A DNA stretch of 62,795 nucleotides from Planctomycetota bacterium (GCA_025459175.1 JALORC010000024.1:1-62795), one strand, 5' to 3'; counted from the stretch's first letter, positions 8,304 to 17,370 are shown. Program-made: numbers and translations. The notes: generated by a model from the sequence alone, not told the origin.

Positions 8304-9233
8304 ATGCCCCCAGCCCGATCCCACAGCCGCTTCTATGCCGCGGCCCTGGCCCTCGCCTATGTCGCGCTGGCGATGTTCTACATCTGGCTGTCGTCGGCGT
8401 GGGCAGCCGGTGCCGTCGCGACCGTGCACGAACTGTGGAGTGTCGAGACCCTGAAGGGAATGCTGTTCGTCGCCGCCACCGGCGTGCTCGCGTTCACCGG
8501 GGCGCTGATCGCGATGCGGCGCCTCGAACGCATGGCGAGCCAGCTGGCCGAGCAGGAGCAGGTGCTGGTCGCCAACGAGAGCCGCGTCACCGCCGGCCTG
8601 ATGGCCGCCTCGGTGGCCCACGATGCCAACAACGTGCTCACCGTGGCGATGGCCGAACTCGACGAACTCGCCCGCGGCAGCGACGGCGCCGGCGCGGTGC
8701 CCCGGATCGAGAAGCTGATGGCGCGCCTGGTCACGCTGAATCGGCGCCTCGTCGACACCGTGCAGCAGGGCGGCAAGGAACCCGCGCAGCGGATCGAACT
8801 GCCCGAGGTCGCCAACGAGATCGCGGCCGCCCTGCGCACCCGCGCCGCCGATCGCCGCTGCCGCGTGCGGGTCCTGGCCGACGCACCGTGCCCGGTGCAC
8901 GCGCCGCGCCTCGTGCTGCAACGCATCGTCGGCAACCTGCTGCTGAACGCGATCGATGCCGCGCCCAGCGGCGGCGAGGTCGAGATCCGCATGCTGAGCA
9001 AGGACGGCGAACATTGGCTCGAGGTGCACGACAACGGCCCGGGCGTGCCGACCGAACGACGCGCGGACCTGTTCCACGCGCTGCGCACCACCAAGCTGCA
9101 CGGCAGCGGCCTCGGGCTGTTCAGCGTGCGGGTCTGCGCGCACGGCATCGGCGGCGAGGTCGAGGTCGGCGACTCACCGCTCGGCGGCGCGCTGTTCCGT
9201 GTGCGCCTGCCGGCCTACTTCGCGCCCCAGTAG
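8304..9233 (+). CDS. Membrane-anchored sensor histidine kinase
   Basis: A 309-residue product with two membrane helices (about residues 11-32 and 51-70) enclosing a short periplasmic segment, then a cytoplasmic helix and a histidine kinase core. The phospho-acceptor is probably His106 in SVAHDANNVL. The ATPase domain has the N box NLLLNAIDA, the G1 box DNGPGVP and the G2 box GSGLGLFSV. There is no PAS, HAMP or receiver domain, and no response regulator gene lies nearby, so it is an orphan kinase. The periplasmic part is small, so the signal is probably sensed within the membrane. The ATG at 8304 gives the first membrane helix intact. Its 3' end overlaps the convergent methyltransferase gene by 19 bases. 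Confidence 0.85.
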   Translation: MPPARSHSRFYAAALALAYVALAMFYIWLSSAWAAGAVATVHELWSVETLKGMLFVAATGVLAFTGALIAMRRLERMASQLAEQEQVLVANESRVTAGLMAASVAHDANNVLTVAMAELDELARGSDGAGAVPRIEKLMARLVTLNRRLVDTVQQGGKEPAQRIELPEVANEIAAALRTRAADRRCRVRVLADAPCPVHAPRLVLQRIVGNLLLNAIDAAPSGGEVEIRMLSKDGEHWLEVHDNGPGVPTERRADLFHALRTTKLHGSGLGLFSVRVCAHGIGGEVEVGDSPLGGALFRVRLPAYFAPQ

Positions 9234-9892
9234 CGCAGCACGAACGCCGGCGGCACGTTGCGCACGATCGGACCGATGCGCTCGAAGCCGGTGAAGCGTT
9301 CTTCCATCAGACCGCGGAAGCGCCGCGCCGCCCGCAGGCCGTAGGCGTGCACGTACTGGAACGTACGGAAGTCGCCGTCGCTGCCGTGCAGCGCCCAGAC
9401 GATGCCCTCGACGACGCTGTCCTGCACCTTCGGCGGCAGGCTCGCGAACGGCAGGCCGCTGACGATGCGCGCGGGCTTCGGCAGCCCCAGATCGGCGAGG
9501 ATGCGCTGCAGATCGCCGGCCGAACCATGGTGGAACGCGAGCGTCGGGAAGCGCTGCGTCAGCATGCCGTGGAAGCGCGGGTCGAGCTCGATGCCGAGAT
9601 AGCGCGCGCCGGTCGGCAGCAGGTTGCGTACGATCTCGGTCGCGGGGCCGGTGCCGGGGCCGAACTCGACGATCAGTTCGCCGGGGCCGAGATCGAGCCG
9701 ACCGACCAGCGCCCGCGACAGGTAGCGGGAACTCGGCAGCACTGCGCCGACCGAGGTCGGATTGCGCAGGAAGCGACCGAAGAAACCGAGACCGTCACGC
9801 AGCGGCCGCGAGGGGCTGCCGGCGGGCTCGCTAGCGCGCGTCTGGGCGTCCACAAGGGAACCATGCCGACACGGCGGTCGCGGCACAAGCAT
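9215..9892 (-). CDS. Class I SAM-dependent methyltransferase (phospholipid N-methyltransferase-like)
   Basis: A 225-residue product. FFGRFLRNPTSVGAVLPSSR followed by LIVEFGPGTGPATEIV (glycine-rich SAM motif I) and YLGIELDPRF (acidic motif II) is typical of the COG3963 phospholipid methyltransferase/rRNA dimethylase-like group. The later motif is ARIVSGLPFASLP in place of the NxPY motif of base methyltransferases, arguing for a lipid substrate. The first 30 residues before FFGRF are Arg/Pro-rich, so the true start may be an internal codon. It is followed upstream by the ferredoxin gene on the same strand, 45 bases away. It overlaps the end of the convergent kinase gene. Confidence 0.75.
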   Translation of the reverse strand: MLVPRPPCRHGSLVDAQTRASEPAGSPSRPLRDGLGFFGRFLRNPTSVGAVLPSSRYLSRALVGRLDLGPGELIVEFGPGTGPATEIVRNLLPTGARYLGIELDPRFHGMLTQRFPTLAFHHGSAGDLQRILADLGLPKPARIVSGLPFASLPPKVQDSVVEGIVWALHGSDGDFRTFQYVHAYGLRAARRFRGLMEERFTGFERIGPIVRNVPPAFVLRYWGAK

Positions 9893-9937
9893 CCGTTGGG
9901 CCCGCGCGAGCCGGCCACCGTGCGCAAGAGCTCCCGA

Positions 9938-10237
9938 TCAGTCCGCCAGCGCGTCGCCGAGCACCTGCACCCGACCGCGGCGGACCCGCGCCGAACACAG
10001 CAGCCGGCAGCCGGCCTCGACGCCCATGCGGGCGAGGGTGCCGCGCTCGTGATCGGCGGGCGGTTCGAGCGCGTCGCCATCGGCCGCGAGCCGCACCGCG
10101 TCGGTGCCGCACATGCCGCGAGTGCAGCCGGTCGCCCAGTCGACCCCGGCCATGCCGGCGGCGGCGAGCAGCGTCGTGCCCGGCTGCACGAACACGGTCT
10201 TGCCGGCCTGTGCGAACTGCACCTCGACGAGGTCCAT
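9938..10237 (-). CDS. [2Fe-2S] ferredoxin-like protein with Asp in a ligand position
   Basis: A 99-residue product with the plant-type ferredoxin fold. MDLVEVQFAQAGKTVFVQPG forms the N-terminal hairpin, TTLLAAAGMAGVDWATGC leads to the cluster loop, and GCRLLCSARVRRGRVQV is the C-terminal segment. The canonical loop is C-x4-C-x2-C; here it is Cys38-x4-Cys43-x2-Asp46, with the distal ligand Cys81 (an extra Cys77 lies nearby). Asp46 therefore replaces the third Cys. The protein should be a soluble electron carrier if the cluster still assembles. The start is ATG 10237; the frame is open further upstream but the added residues are not ferredoxin-like. Confidence 0.75.
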   Translation of the reverse strand: MDLVEVQFAQAGKTVFVQPGTTLLAAAGMAGVDWATGCTRGMCGTDAVRLAADGDALEPPADHERGTLARMGVEAGCRLLCSARVRRGRVQVLGDALAD

Positions 10238-10362
10238 GCGGCGTGCATACCGCGGCAGCGCCGGCGATGGAAGCGCGGCTATGCCGCGGCCAACAGACAG
10301 GCAGTTCCTTTCCGGGCCCGCCGCTGGCGCGGCTCTGCCCACCACCGCAACATGCCGCCCCC

Positions 10363-12180
10363 ATGCAGCTGCACGCGCTCGACTGGGCCATCATCGCCGC
10401 CTACTTCGCGGTCAGCCTCGGCATCGGCCTGTGGTTCAAGAACAAGGCCGGCGAGAGCTTCGTCGAGTACTTCGCGTCCGGCCGCAGCCTGCCGTGGTGG
10501 ATCGCCGGCACCTCGATGGTCGCGACCACGTTCGCCGCCGACACGCCGCTCGCGGTCACCGGCCTGATCGCCAAGCACGGCATCGCCGGCAACTGGTTCT
10601 GGTGGGCCTGGGCGTTCGGCGGCATGTTGACCGTGTTCGTGTTCGCCAAGCTGTGGCGGCGCGCCGAGGTGCTGACCGACGTCGAACTGATCGAACAGCG
10701 CTACGCCGGCAAGCCGGCGGCGATGCTGCGCGGCTTCCGCGCCTTCTACATATCCGTGGTGATGAACTCGATCATCATCGGCTGGGTGACCAAGGCGATG
10801 GCGTCGGTGCTGAAGCAGACGGTGCTCTACGACGCCACCGCGGTCGCGACGACGACCGGCACCGGCAACGACTTCTGGCTGGTCGCGATCATGCTCGCGA
10901 TCACCGGCATCTACTCGGTGATGTCCGGCATGTGGGGCGTCGCGATCACCGACGTCGTGCAGTTCGTGCTGGCGATGTTCGGCTGCATCGCGCTGGCGGT
11001 GGTCGCGGTCAACCACATCGGCGGCACCGACGCACTGCGCGACAGCGCGCGCGAGGTGTTCGCCGGCAGCGGCGACCCGCTCGCGTTCGTGCCCGACTTC
11101 GACGGCGGCGGCGAACTCACGCTCGGCATCTTCCTGGTGTTGATCCTGACCCAGTGGTGGGCGACCTGGTATCCCGGCGCCGAACCGGGCGGCGGTGGCT
11201 ACATCGTGCAGCGCATGGCGTCGTGCCGCGACGAACGCCACGCGGTCAAGGCGACACTGCTGTTCCAGCTCGCGCACTACTGCGTGCGGCCGTGGCCATG
11301 GATCCTGGTCGCGCTGGTGGCGCTGGTGATGCACCCTGAACTGCGCACCGCGAAGGACCCGGGGCCCGGTTTCCCGCAACTGATCCGCGAACTGGCGCCG
11401 ACCGGCCTGCGCGGCCTGATGCTGGTCACGTTCGCGGCGGCGTTCATGTCGACCATCAGCACGCAGATGAACTGGGGTGCGAGCTACCTCGTCAACGACC
11501 TCTACAAGCGCTTCGTCGCCCCGAACGCCGACGACCGCCAGCTGCTGCGCGCCTCGCGCTGGGCGTCGCTGCTGGTGCTGCTGCTCGGCGGCGCGGTCGC
11601 GTGGCTGATGATCACGCGCGACATCTCGGTCGACGACGCGTGGGCGTTCCTGGCCGCACTCGGCGCCGGCGTCGGCGTGGTGTTCCTGCTGCGCTGGTTC
11701 TGGTGGCGGATCTCGGCGTGGAGCGAGCTGGCGGCGATGTTCGGCTCGCTGCTGGTGTTCGCCGCGGTGAAATGGTGGCAGGACTCGCTGCCGAAGGGCG
11801 AGCAGATGGCCGCCGAGTACGAGAGCCTGCTGGTCGCGTCGCTGTCGCTGGTGGTGTGGCTGGTGGTCACGTTCGTCACGCCGGCCGAGCCCCGCGAGCA
11901 CCTGATCGCGTTCTTCCGGAAGATCCGCCCCGACGGCCCCGGCTGGGGCCCGATCGCCGCCGCCGCTCCCGACGCGCGCCCGGACGGCGACCTCGGTCGC
12001 AACCTGCTGTGTGCAGTGCTCGGTACCACGGTGATCTGGCTCACCCTGCCCGGCATCGGCGGCCTGATCTTCGGCGACTACGGCCGCGCCGCGCTGTGCC
12101 TCGGGGGCGCCACCGCCGCCGGCGCCGTGCTGCTGTGGCTGGTCGGTCGCTCGGCTGCATCGGCGCCCGCACGCGGTTAG
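10363..12180 (+). CDS. Sodium:solute symporter family transporter
   Basis: A 605-residue integral membrane protein of the SSS family (LeuT-like fold). MQLHALDWAIIAAYFAVSLG is the first helix, and FASGRSLPWWIAGTSMVATT plus FAADTPLAVTGL is the family-typical helix-2/sodium-site segment. About 13 further hydrophobic helices follow. Conserved features include GADFMSTIS-like AAFMSTISTQMNWGASY and a long cytoplasmic C-terminal region (PREHLIAFFRKIRPDGPGWG). The substrate cannot be told; sugars, amino acids, pantothenate and others are used by relatives. ATG 10363 places the first helix at the N-terminus. The next gene starts 17 bases downstream on the same strand, and an inverted repeat spans the junction. 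Confidence 0.88.
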   Translation: MQLHALDWAIIAAYFAVSLGIGLWFKNKAGESFVEYFASGRSLPWWIAGTSMVATTFAADTPLAVTGLIAKHGIAGNWFWWAWAFGGMLTVFVFAKLWRRAEVLTDVELIEQRYAGKPAAMLRGFRAFYISVVMNSIIIGWVTKAMASVLKQTVLYDATAVATTTGTGNDFWLVAIMLAITGIYSVMSGMWGVAITDVVQFVLAMFGCIALAVVAVNHIGGTDALRDSAREVFAGSGDPLAFVPDFDGGGELTLGIFLVLILTQWWATWYPGAEPGGGGYIVQRMASCRDERHAVKATLLFQLAHYCVRPWPWILVALVALVMHPELRTAKDPGPGFPQLIRELAPTGLRGLMLVTFAAAFMSTISTQMNWGASYLVNDLYKRFVAPNADDRQLLRASRWASLLVLLLGGAVAWLMITRDISVDDAWAFLAALGAGVGVVFLLRWFWWRISAWSELAAMFGSLLVFAAVKWWQDSLPKGEQMAAEYESLLVASLSLVVWLVVTFVTPAEPREHLIAFFRKIRPDGPGWGPIAAAAPDARPDGDLGRNLLCAVLGTTVIWLTLPGIGGLIFGDYGRAALCLGGATAAGAVLLWLVGRSAASAPARG

Positions 12181-12195
12181 GATCCCGCACCGCGT
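12171..12195 (+). repeat. Inverted repeat spanning symporter stop and next start region
   Basis: ACGCGGT (12171-12177) and ACCGCGT (12189-12195) form a perfect 7-bp inverted repeat with an 11-base spacer. It covers the symporter stop codon and ends two bases before the ATG of the FHA-GGDEF gene. In the mRNA it would be a hairpin occupying the place of the ribosome binding site. Confidence 0.4.
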
Positions 12196-12197
12196 CG

Positions 12198-13109
12198 ATG
12201 AACAACCACGGCGACACCGACTTCAGCCGCACCGTCTTCTCGGTGCCGAGCCCGAACTCCGGCTCCGGCAGCCTGCACCGCCTGCCGGTGCTGGTGGTGC
12301 TGCGCGGCACCCAGGTCGGCCGCCGCTACCTGCTCAACGAGAGTGGCCTGGTGCTCGGCCGCCGCGCCGACAAGGCGCAGTTGGTGGTGCCGAGCGACGC
12401 GCAGATCTCGAGCACGCACTGCCGCTTCGAACGTGGCCCGCAACCGGAGTCGTGGCAGGTCGTCGACCTCGGCTCGACCAACGGCACGCTGGTCGGCGGC
12501 CAGCGCATCACCACCGCGCGGCTGCAGGACGGCGAACGCATCCTGGTCGGCGAGACGCTGCTGAAGTTCACGTTCCACGACGAGATCGAGGAGGAGTTCC
12601 ACCGCGCCGTCGACAGCCTGATGAACATCGACGACCTGACCGGGCTGCCGGTGCAGCGCGTGTTCCAGCTGCGCTGCCAGGAGGCGCTGGCGATCTGCGC
12701 GCGCAAGGGTCAGCCGATGGCCATCTACATGATGGACATGGACGGGCTGAAGAAGATGAACGACGCGCACGGCCACCTGGTCGGCGCCAACTCGATCGCG
12801 ACGGTCGGTCGGCGGCTCGGGCGGATCGTCGAGTCGGTGCAGGGCTGCGTGAGCCGGTTCGGCGGCGACGAGTTCTCGGCGTTCGTGCCGGGGGTCGAAC
12901 GCGATGCGGCGCTGGCGTTCGGGGAGCAGATGCGCGGCGCGGTCGCCAACGAGCCGATCACGCGCGAGACGGTGACGGTGAACCCGACGATGTCGATCGG
13001 GGTCGCGGTGTTCCCGGTCGACGGAACGTTGCTCGAGGTGCTGACGCGGCAGGCGGATGAAGCGCTGTATCGCGCCAAGGCCGCCGGGCGCAATCGCGTC
13101 AGCTGCTGA
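12198..13109 (+). CDS. FHA domain-GGDEF diguanylate cyclase
   Basis: A 303-residue soluble protein. Residues 30-125 form an FHA phosphothreonine-binding domain (LVLGRRADKAQLVV, then SSTHCRFER, then DLGSTNGTLVGG). Residues 140-303 form a GGDEF domain with DDLTGLPVQRVF, FDIDGFK-like MDMDGLKKMNDAHGHLVG and the intact active-site loop GGDEF at 222-226. It should make cyclic di-GMP from GTP under control of a phosphorylated partner bound by the FHA domain. A Ser/Thr kinase is encoded about 5 kb away and is one candidate. No RxxD inhibitory site was seen just before GGDEF. It is convergent with the MinD/FleN-like gene. Confidence 0.9.
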   Translation: MNNHGDTDFSRTVFSVPSPNSGSGSLHRLPVLVVLRGTQVGRRYLLNESGLVLGRRADKAQLVVPSDAQISSTHCRFERGPQPESWQVVDLGSTNGTLVGGQRITTARLQDGERILVGETLLKFTFHDEIEEEFHRAVDSLMNIDDLTGLPVQRVFQLRCQEALAICARKGQPMAIYMMDMDGLKKMNDAHGHLVGANSIATVGRRLGRIVESVQGCVSRFGGDEFSAFVPGVERDAALAFGEQMRGAVANEPITRETVTVNPTMSIGVAVFPVDGTLLEVLTRQADEALYRAKAAGRNRVSC

Positions 13110-13134
13110 GTGGCGGACGCTGGCCGCCGCGCCG

Positions 13135-14100
13135 CTACAAGAACAGCCGGTGCGAACGGAACCGCGCCTCGATGCCCTGATCCCCCGCCACCTCGCGCGG
13201 CTGCAGTCCCCCACACAACTGCTCCAACCGCGCCGCCAGCCCACGCAGCGCCACCGCCGTCGCTGACTCCGGCTCGGTCGCCACCAACGGCAGCTGCCCG
13301 AGCCGCTGCTGCATCACCGAGTCGTCGTCGGGCACTTCCCCGAGATAGTGCAACTGCACCCCGACGTGCTGCCGCGCCACCTCGGTCAAGCGCTGGAACG
13401 CCATCTCGCCGCGACCCGGCGTGCCGACCCGATTGACCACCACCAGGAAGCGCGCGCGTTCGTTCAACTGCGCCACACACTTCACCACCGCATACGCGTC
13501 GACCAGCGCCGCGATCTCCGGCTGCGTCACCAGCACGATCCAATCCGCACCCAGCATCGTCAGGATCGTCGCCGGTGCGATGCCGGCGCCCAGATCGAGC
13601 AGCAGCACTTCCTCGCGACCGGCCAGCACCCCGAGTTCGCGCGCGAACGACAGCAGGTCCTTGTCGCTCGGATTGGCCATCCGCCGCACGCCCGACGCGC
13701 CCGGCAACAGCCGCGGCCCGCACGGCGACGTCACCAGCACCTGATCGAGCGTCGCCTGCCCACCGAGCAGCTGCTGCAGCGTCAGCACCGGCTTGATGCC
13801 GAGCAGCAGGTGATCGCAGGCGAGACCGAAGTCGCAGTCGACCAGCACCGTGCGCCGCATTCGATGCAGCAGCACCGCCAGCGACGTGGCGAGGAACGAC
13901 TTGCCGGTGCCACCCTTGCCGCTGGCGATCGCGATCGTGACCGCTTCGTTCCGCGCTGCCGGCGTGCCGCGCAGACCGTCGAACAGCCGCCCGAACAGAC
14001 CGCGCCCACGCGGGCCCAGCGAGCTCCCGCCCGCCTTGCCGCTCGCCCTGTCGTTCGACCTGCCGGTCGAGGTCTGCCGCCCTGGTGCCGCGCCGTCCAT
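13135..14100 (-). CDS. MinD/FleN-family P-loop ATPase
   Basis: A 321-residue product counted from ATG 14100. A 50-residue basic, probably disordered N-terminus is followed by the deviant Walker A ASGKGGTGKSFLATS (KGGTGKS at 62-68), VDCDFGLACDHLLLG (A'/switch I) and VLLLDLGAGIAP (Walker B). The order and the LACDHLLLGIKP segment recall FleN/YlxH, which set flagellar number, more than plasmid ParA. A GTG at 14190 in the same frame is an alternative start. No flagellar genes are in the window. It ends convergently with the FHA-GGDEF gene; a short GGCGG/CCGCC inverted repeat lies in the 25-base gap between the two. Confidence 0.8.
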   Translation of the reverse strand: MDGAAPGRQTSTGRSNDRASGKAGGSSLGPRGRGLFGRLFDGLRGTPAARNEAVTIAIASGKGGTGKSFLATSLAVLLHRMRRTVLVDCDFGLACDHLLLGIKPVLTLQQLLGGQATLDQVLVTSPCGPRLLPGASGVRRMANPSDKDLLSFARELGVLAGREEVLLLDLGAGIAPATILTMLGADWIVLVTQPEIAALVDAYAVVKCVAQLNERARFLVVVNRVGTPGRGEMAFQRLTEVARQHVGVQLHYLGEVPDDDSVMQQRLGQLPLVATEPESATAVALRGLAARLEQLCGGLQPREVAGDQGIEARFRSHRLFL

Positions 14101-14250
14101 GGTCTGGTGTGCCCTGCGACGCGTGCGCACGGCCGCGTCTCGGCCCGCTCCGGGCCGGCGCGGCTGCTCACCGCACCGGATCAGTGTCACCGATTGCGGC
14201 CGAAAATGCCCCCTGCTTTTCCTGCGTTCCGCCCCGGCCGGCGCGCGGGA

Positions 14251-16602
14251 TCACCACACGGTGATGTCGATCGTGTCGCTGAGGTGGATCGAGCCGAAGC
14301 AGGAGGTCGGCGTGGGGTTGCCCAGCATCCAACCCTGTACCGACAGCTGGGCGCCGATGATGCTCAGACTGGTCGGGATGGTCACCGGCAGCGTGTTGCC
14401 GAACAGCGTCGCGTAGTTGTCGACTCCGAGAATGCAGCTCGCACAACCCGGGATCGGCGTCGATGCCTGCTCGCCGGCGGCGAAACCAGCGATGGGCGAC
14501 AGGTTGCTCAGCGTGAAGTTGAAGGTGCCCCCCGGCACCACCTGGCCGGCCGTCGGCCCACTGATCGACACCCCACCGCCGCACGCAGTCGACCGCTGAC
14601 CGACGGAGCCGAGCGGCACCGTCTGGAACAGGTCCGCCTCGATGCGAAACGTCGACGAGAAGTCTAAGTCACAAGCGATACCAACCCTGTCAGCAGCCAG
14701 TCCGGAACTGCTGTAGCGCGAACCGACCTGCGCTGCGAACTCCGGGGCTCCGCTGTTGGCAGCCGCGGTGCTGAACTGCACGAACAGGGCCCCGGAGCCC
14801 GCCGACACCTGCGCGACCCGCACATCGAGATCGCTGCCGGTGCCGCTGAACAGCTCCTGATAGGCGACGACGAATCGGCTGCCGTCGCAGTCGACGCTGG
14901 CGAAACCCTGCGGCCAAGTCTGCGCCAGGATCCGCCCCTCCGACAGGGGGAGGTTCTGGCTCGGCGAAACCGTGCCATTCGTGTCGACGGACGCCATGTA
15001 GATGTCGCCGCCACCGATCGACTCGTCGGTGTAGACCACGAGCGCCAACCGCCCTCCGTTGCTGTCCGGCCGAGCAGGTGCGCTGACCTGCGGCCAGGTC
15101 TGTGAGCCCACCGAGGTGTCGATCGGGAACGTGTTGGCGCCACCGACCGGGATGATCAGGCCATCGAAGGTCAGCATCGCACCGTGGATGTCCCACTGCG
15201 AACCGGCGAGCTGCTGGTAGACGACGTAGCTACGTTCGGACGGTGTGCCGGGGACCCCGCACGACTTCGAGATCGATGGATTGCGTTGGTCGATACTGTT
15301 GCCCTGGATGATCGTCGGGCCGGTGCCCCGGAGCGCGCCGAGCGCGGTCACCTGGCGGCCGTAGACATCGTGATCGTTGGCGGTGAAGGCATGATCCCAC
15401 ACCACCGTGAAGTAGGCAGGGCTCAGGCCGAACGGATCGCCGCCGACGTCGGGGAACGAGCTGTCCACACCGACGCTGGCGATGTCGAACTGGCCGGTGG
15501 TGAGGACGCCAGCGTTGTCGACGATGCGCCCGATCACCTTGATGGGTGTCAGGCGGTTCTCGGCCACCACCAGCGAGACGTTGCTGCCGCGCAGGTGCGC
15601 GATCTTCGGACGGAAGATGTTGGCGGCGGTGAAGTCGATGACGGCCCGGGTTCCTACCGGGACGAAGGCAGCGCTCAGCCGCTGCGTGTAGCAGTCCCAG
15701 TCGCCATTGGCGAAGAACTGGTTGTAGCTGACGTGCCACTCGTCGACGGAAGGAGCGTAGACGATGTCGGCATTGCCGACGTCGATCGCGCCCGTCTGCA
15801 CGATGGTCTGCGCGATCACGGGGTCGATGACCAGTGGCAGCGTCGCCGTGGCGACGAAGGACTGCGGGACCCGGATCCGGATCCCACCGTCGATCAGCTC
15901 GGTCACCGCATCGATGCGATCGCCATCGGCATCGATCGCCACCGCCCCGCTGTAGGTGACGTCGTTCCAGGCGTCGTGGAAGCGGATGCCGGCGCCATGC
16001 CGAGAGCTGTGCAGCACGGTCTCGACCGCCATGGTCACCGACAACTCACCGCGCTGCGGCAACGACGCGAAGAGGAAGCTCTGCTCCACCTGCGGCAGGG
16101 ACAGATCGATCGCTTCCAGCACCGAACCACGGTCGAGCGTGACCCGGTTGCCGCTACGACTCACGGCAGCCGCGGTGGCGAAGGAAAGCGGCTCGCCGCC
16201 CACGGTCACCTGCTGCAGACCGAACCGCAGCGGCGACGCAGCGGGGGCATCGGCAGCCGGCTGCGGCACGAAGGTCCAACGGTCCGCGGCGAAGCTCGCC
16301 TTGTAGTTGGCGCCGAGTGCCCACAGTTCCCCGCCTTCGATCGGCGTGTCGAACAGCACCTCGGTCGGTCGCACCGCGGCCAGGGCGGCCAGTGCCGATG
16401 CCGGCAGAGCGGCGGGCGCGCGGCCGTGGTCCGCGGCTTGGCCAGGCGCGGCGTGCCCCGCTGGGAGCAGCCGCGGCTGCGGCGTTGCCGCCGGTGGCAC
16501 CGACTTGGTGGCATCGCCGAGCGACGGTTCTTGCGGAATGCGGACCGGGGACTGGGCCAGCAGGGCACCGCCGGCGAGCAGGATGGGGAGTACGATCTTC
16601 AT
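14251..16602 (-). CDS. Large secreted protein with Cys-containing C-terminal domain (paralogue A)
   Basis: A 783-residue product. The signal peptide MKIVLPILLAGGALLAQSP is followed by a Pro/Ala-rich linker. A beta-rich region at about 85-260 (ELWALGANYKASFAADRWTF, VEQSFLFASLPQRGELSVTM, ATATLPLVIDPV) comes next, then a region resembling a beta propeller with blades containing WHVSY, FTVVWDHAF, YVVYQQL, LALVVYTDE and FVVAYQEL. The last ~110 residues (STACGGGVSI, IPGCASCILGV, SIIGAQLSVQGW, CFGSIHLSDTIDITVW) form a Cys-containing domain. The whole protein aligns with the product at 45016-47250. It is probably a surface or extracellular protein of unknown ligand. The start at 16602 is set by the signal peptide. 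It diverges from the ECF sigma gene. Confidence 0.75.
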   Translation of the reverse strand: MKIVLPILLAGGALLAQSPVRIPQEPSLGDATKSVPPAATPQPRLLPAGHAAPGQAADHGRAPAALPASALAALAAVRPTEVLFDTPIEGGELWALGANYKASFAADRWTFVPQPAADAPAASPLRFGLQQVTVGGEPLSFATAAAVSRSGNRVTLDRGSVLEAIDLSLPQVEQSFLFASLPQRGELSVTMAVETVLHSSRHGAGIRFHDAWNDVTYSGAVAIDADGDRIDAVTELIDGGIRIRVPQSFVATATLPLVIDPVIAQTIVQTGAIDVGNADIVYAPSVDEWHVSYNQFFANGDWDCYTQRLSAAFVPVGTRAVIDFTAANIFRPKIAHLRGSNVSLVVAENRLTPIKVIGRIVDNAGVLTTGQFDIASVGVDSSFPDVGGDPFGLSPAYFTVVWDHAFTANDHDVYGRQVTALGALRGTGPTIIQGNSIDQRNPSISKSCGVPGTPSERSYVVYQQLAGSQWDIHGAMLTFDGLIIPVGGANTFPIDTSVGSQTWPQVSAPARPDSNGGRLALVVYTDESIGGGDIYMASVDTNGTVSPSQNLPLSEGRILAQTWPQGFASVDCDGSRFVVAYQELFSGTGSDLDVRVAQVSAGSGALFVQFSTAAANSGAPEFAAQVGSRYSSSGLAADRVGIACDLDFSSTFRIEADLFQTVPLGSVGQRSTACGGGVSISGPTAGQVVPGGTFNFTLSNLSPIAGFAAGEQASTPIPGCASCILGVDNYATLFGNTLPVTIPTSLSIIGAQLSVQGWMLGNPTPTSCFGSIHLSDTIDITVW

Positions 16603-16739
16603 GGGTCTCGGGGGAAGCTGGATCGGGCGACCACTTGCCGCCCATGTCCCGGAGAGCCACACCGCGACGGAAACCGCACACGCGATCCTGCGAGCGCACG
16701 CGGCTTGACGGCGCTCGGGGCAGCCTGACGATCCAGGCC

Positions 16740-17363
16740 ATGCCGGAGCCCGACGCCCCCGACGACGACCCCACGCTGGCGCTGATGCAGCGCTGGCACC
16801 AGGGCGACCAAGAGGCGCTGCACACGTTGATCCAACGTGAGTTGCCATGGCTACGAATGCGCACCAGGCAGCGGCTCGGTGCCAACCTGCGCGCCCACGG
16901 CAACACCGATGACTTCCTGCACGAGGTGCTGCTCGACGTCCTTCGCTACACCCCGCGCTTCCTGGTCGGGGACCAGGACACGTTCCGCCGGATCGTCGGC
17001 ACGATCCTCGAGAACGCGTTGCGCTCGCAGGGCGACTTCTACGGGCGGATGCGCCGTGACCGGCAGCGCCAGTCGCCGCTGCCCGACGACTCCGTGCTGC
17101 TGGTGGACCAGCGCGCGAGGACCGCGACCTCGCCGAGCCGCCACGCATCGCGCAACGAGGAGGAAGCCTGGCTGCGGCTGGCACTCGAGATGCTCGCACC
17201 GGACGACCGCGAACTGATCGCGATGCGGGAGTGGCAGCAGCTCGGATTCACCGAGATCGGCGCCAGGCTGGCGATCCCGGAGAACACGGCGCGCATGCGC
17301 TTCCAGCGCGCGCTGACCAGACTGGCCGACCGGGTGGTGAGCCTGCGGCGCGGCTTCGTGTGA
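16740..17363 (+). CDS. ECF-type RNA polymerase sigma factor
   Basis: A 207-residue product. Region 2 runs from LALMQRWHQGDQEALHTLIQ through LRAHGNTDDFLHEVLLDVLR (region 2.2-like D-D-F-x-H-E-V). Region 4 is LRLALEMLAPDDRELIAMRE plus FTEIGARLAIPENTARMRFQ, a helix-turn-helix that would read the -35 element. Length and architecture fit planctomycete ECF factors of the kind usually placed beside Ser/Thr kinase genes; here the kinase gene is convergent and starts its 3' end only 7 bases away. No anti-sigma gene is present. Control by kinase-mediated phosphorylation is a reasonable inference only. Confidence 0.85.
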   Translation: MPEPDAPDDDPTLALMQRWHQGDQEALHTLIQRELPWLRMRTRQRLGANLRAHGNTDDFLHEVLLDVLRYTPRFLVGDQDTFRRIVGTILENALRSQGDFYGRMRRDRQRQSPLPDDSVLLVDQRARTATSPSRHASRNEEEAWLRLALEMLAPDDRELIAMREWQQLGFTEIGARLAIPENTARMRFQRALTRLADRVVSLRRGFV

Positions 17364-17370
17364 ACGGCCG

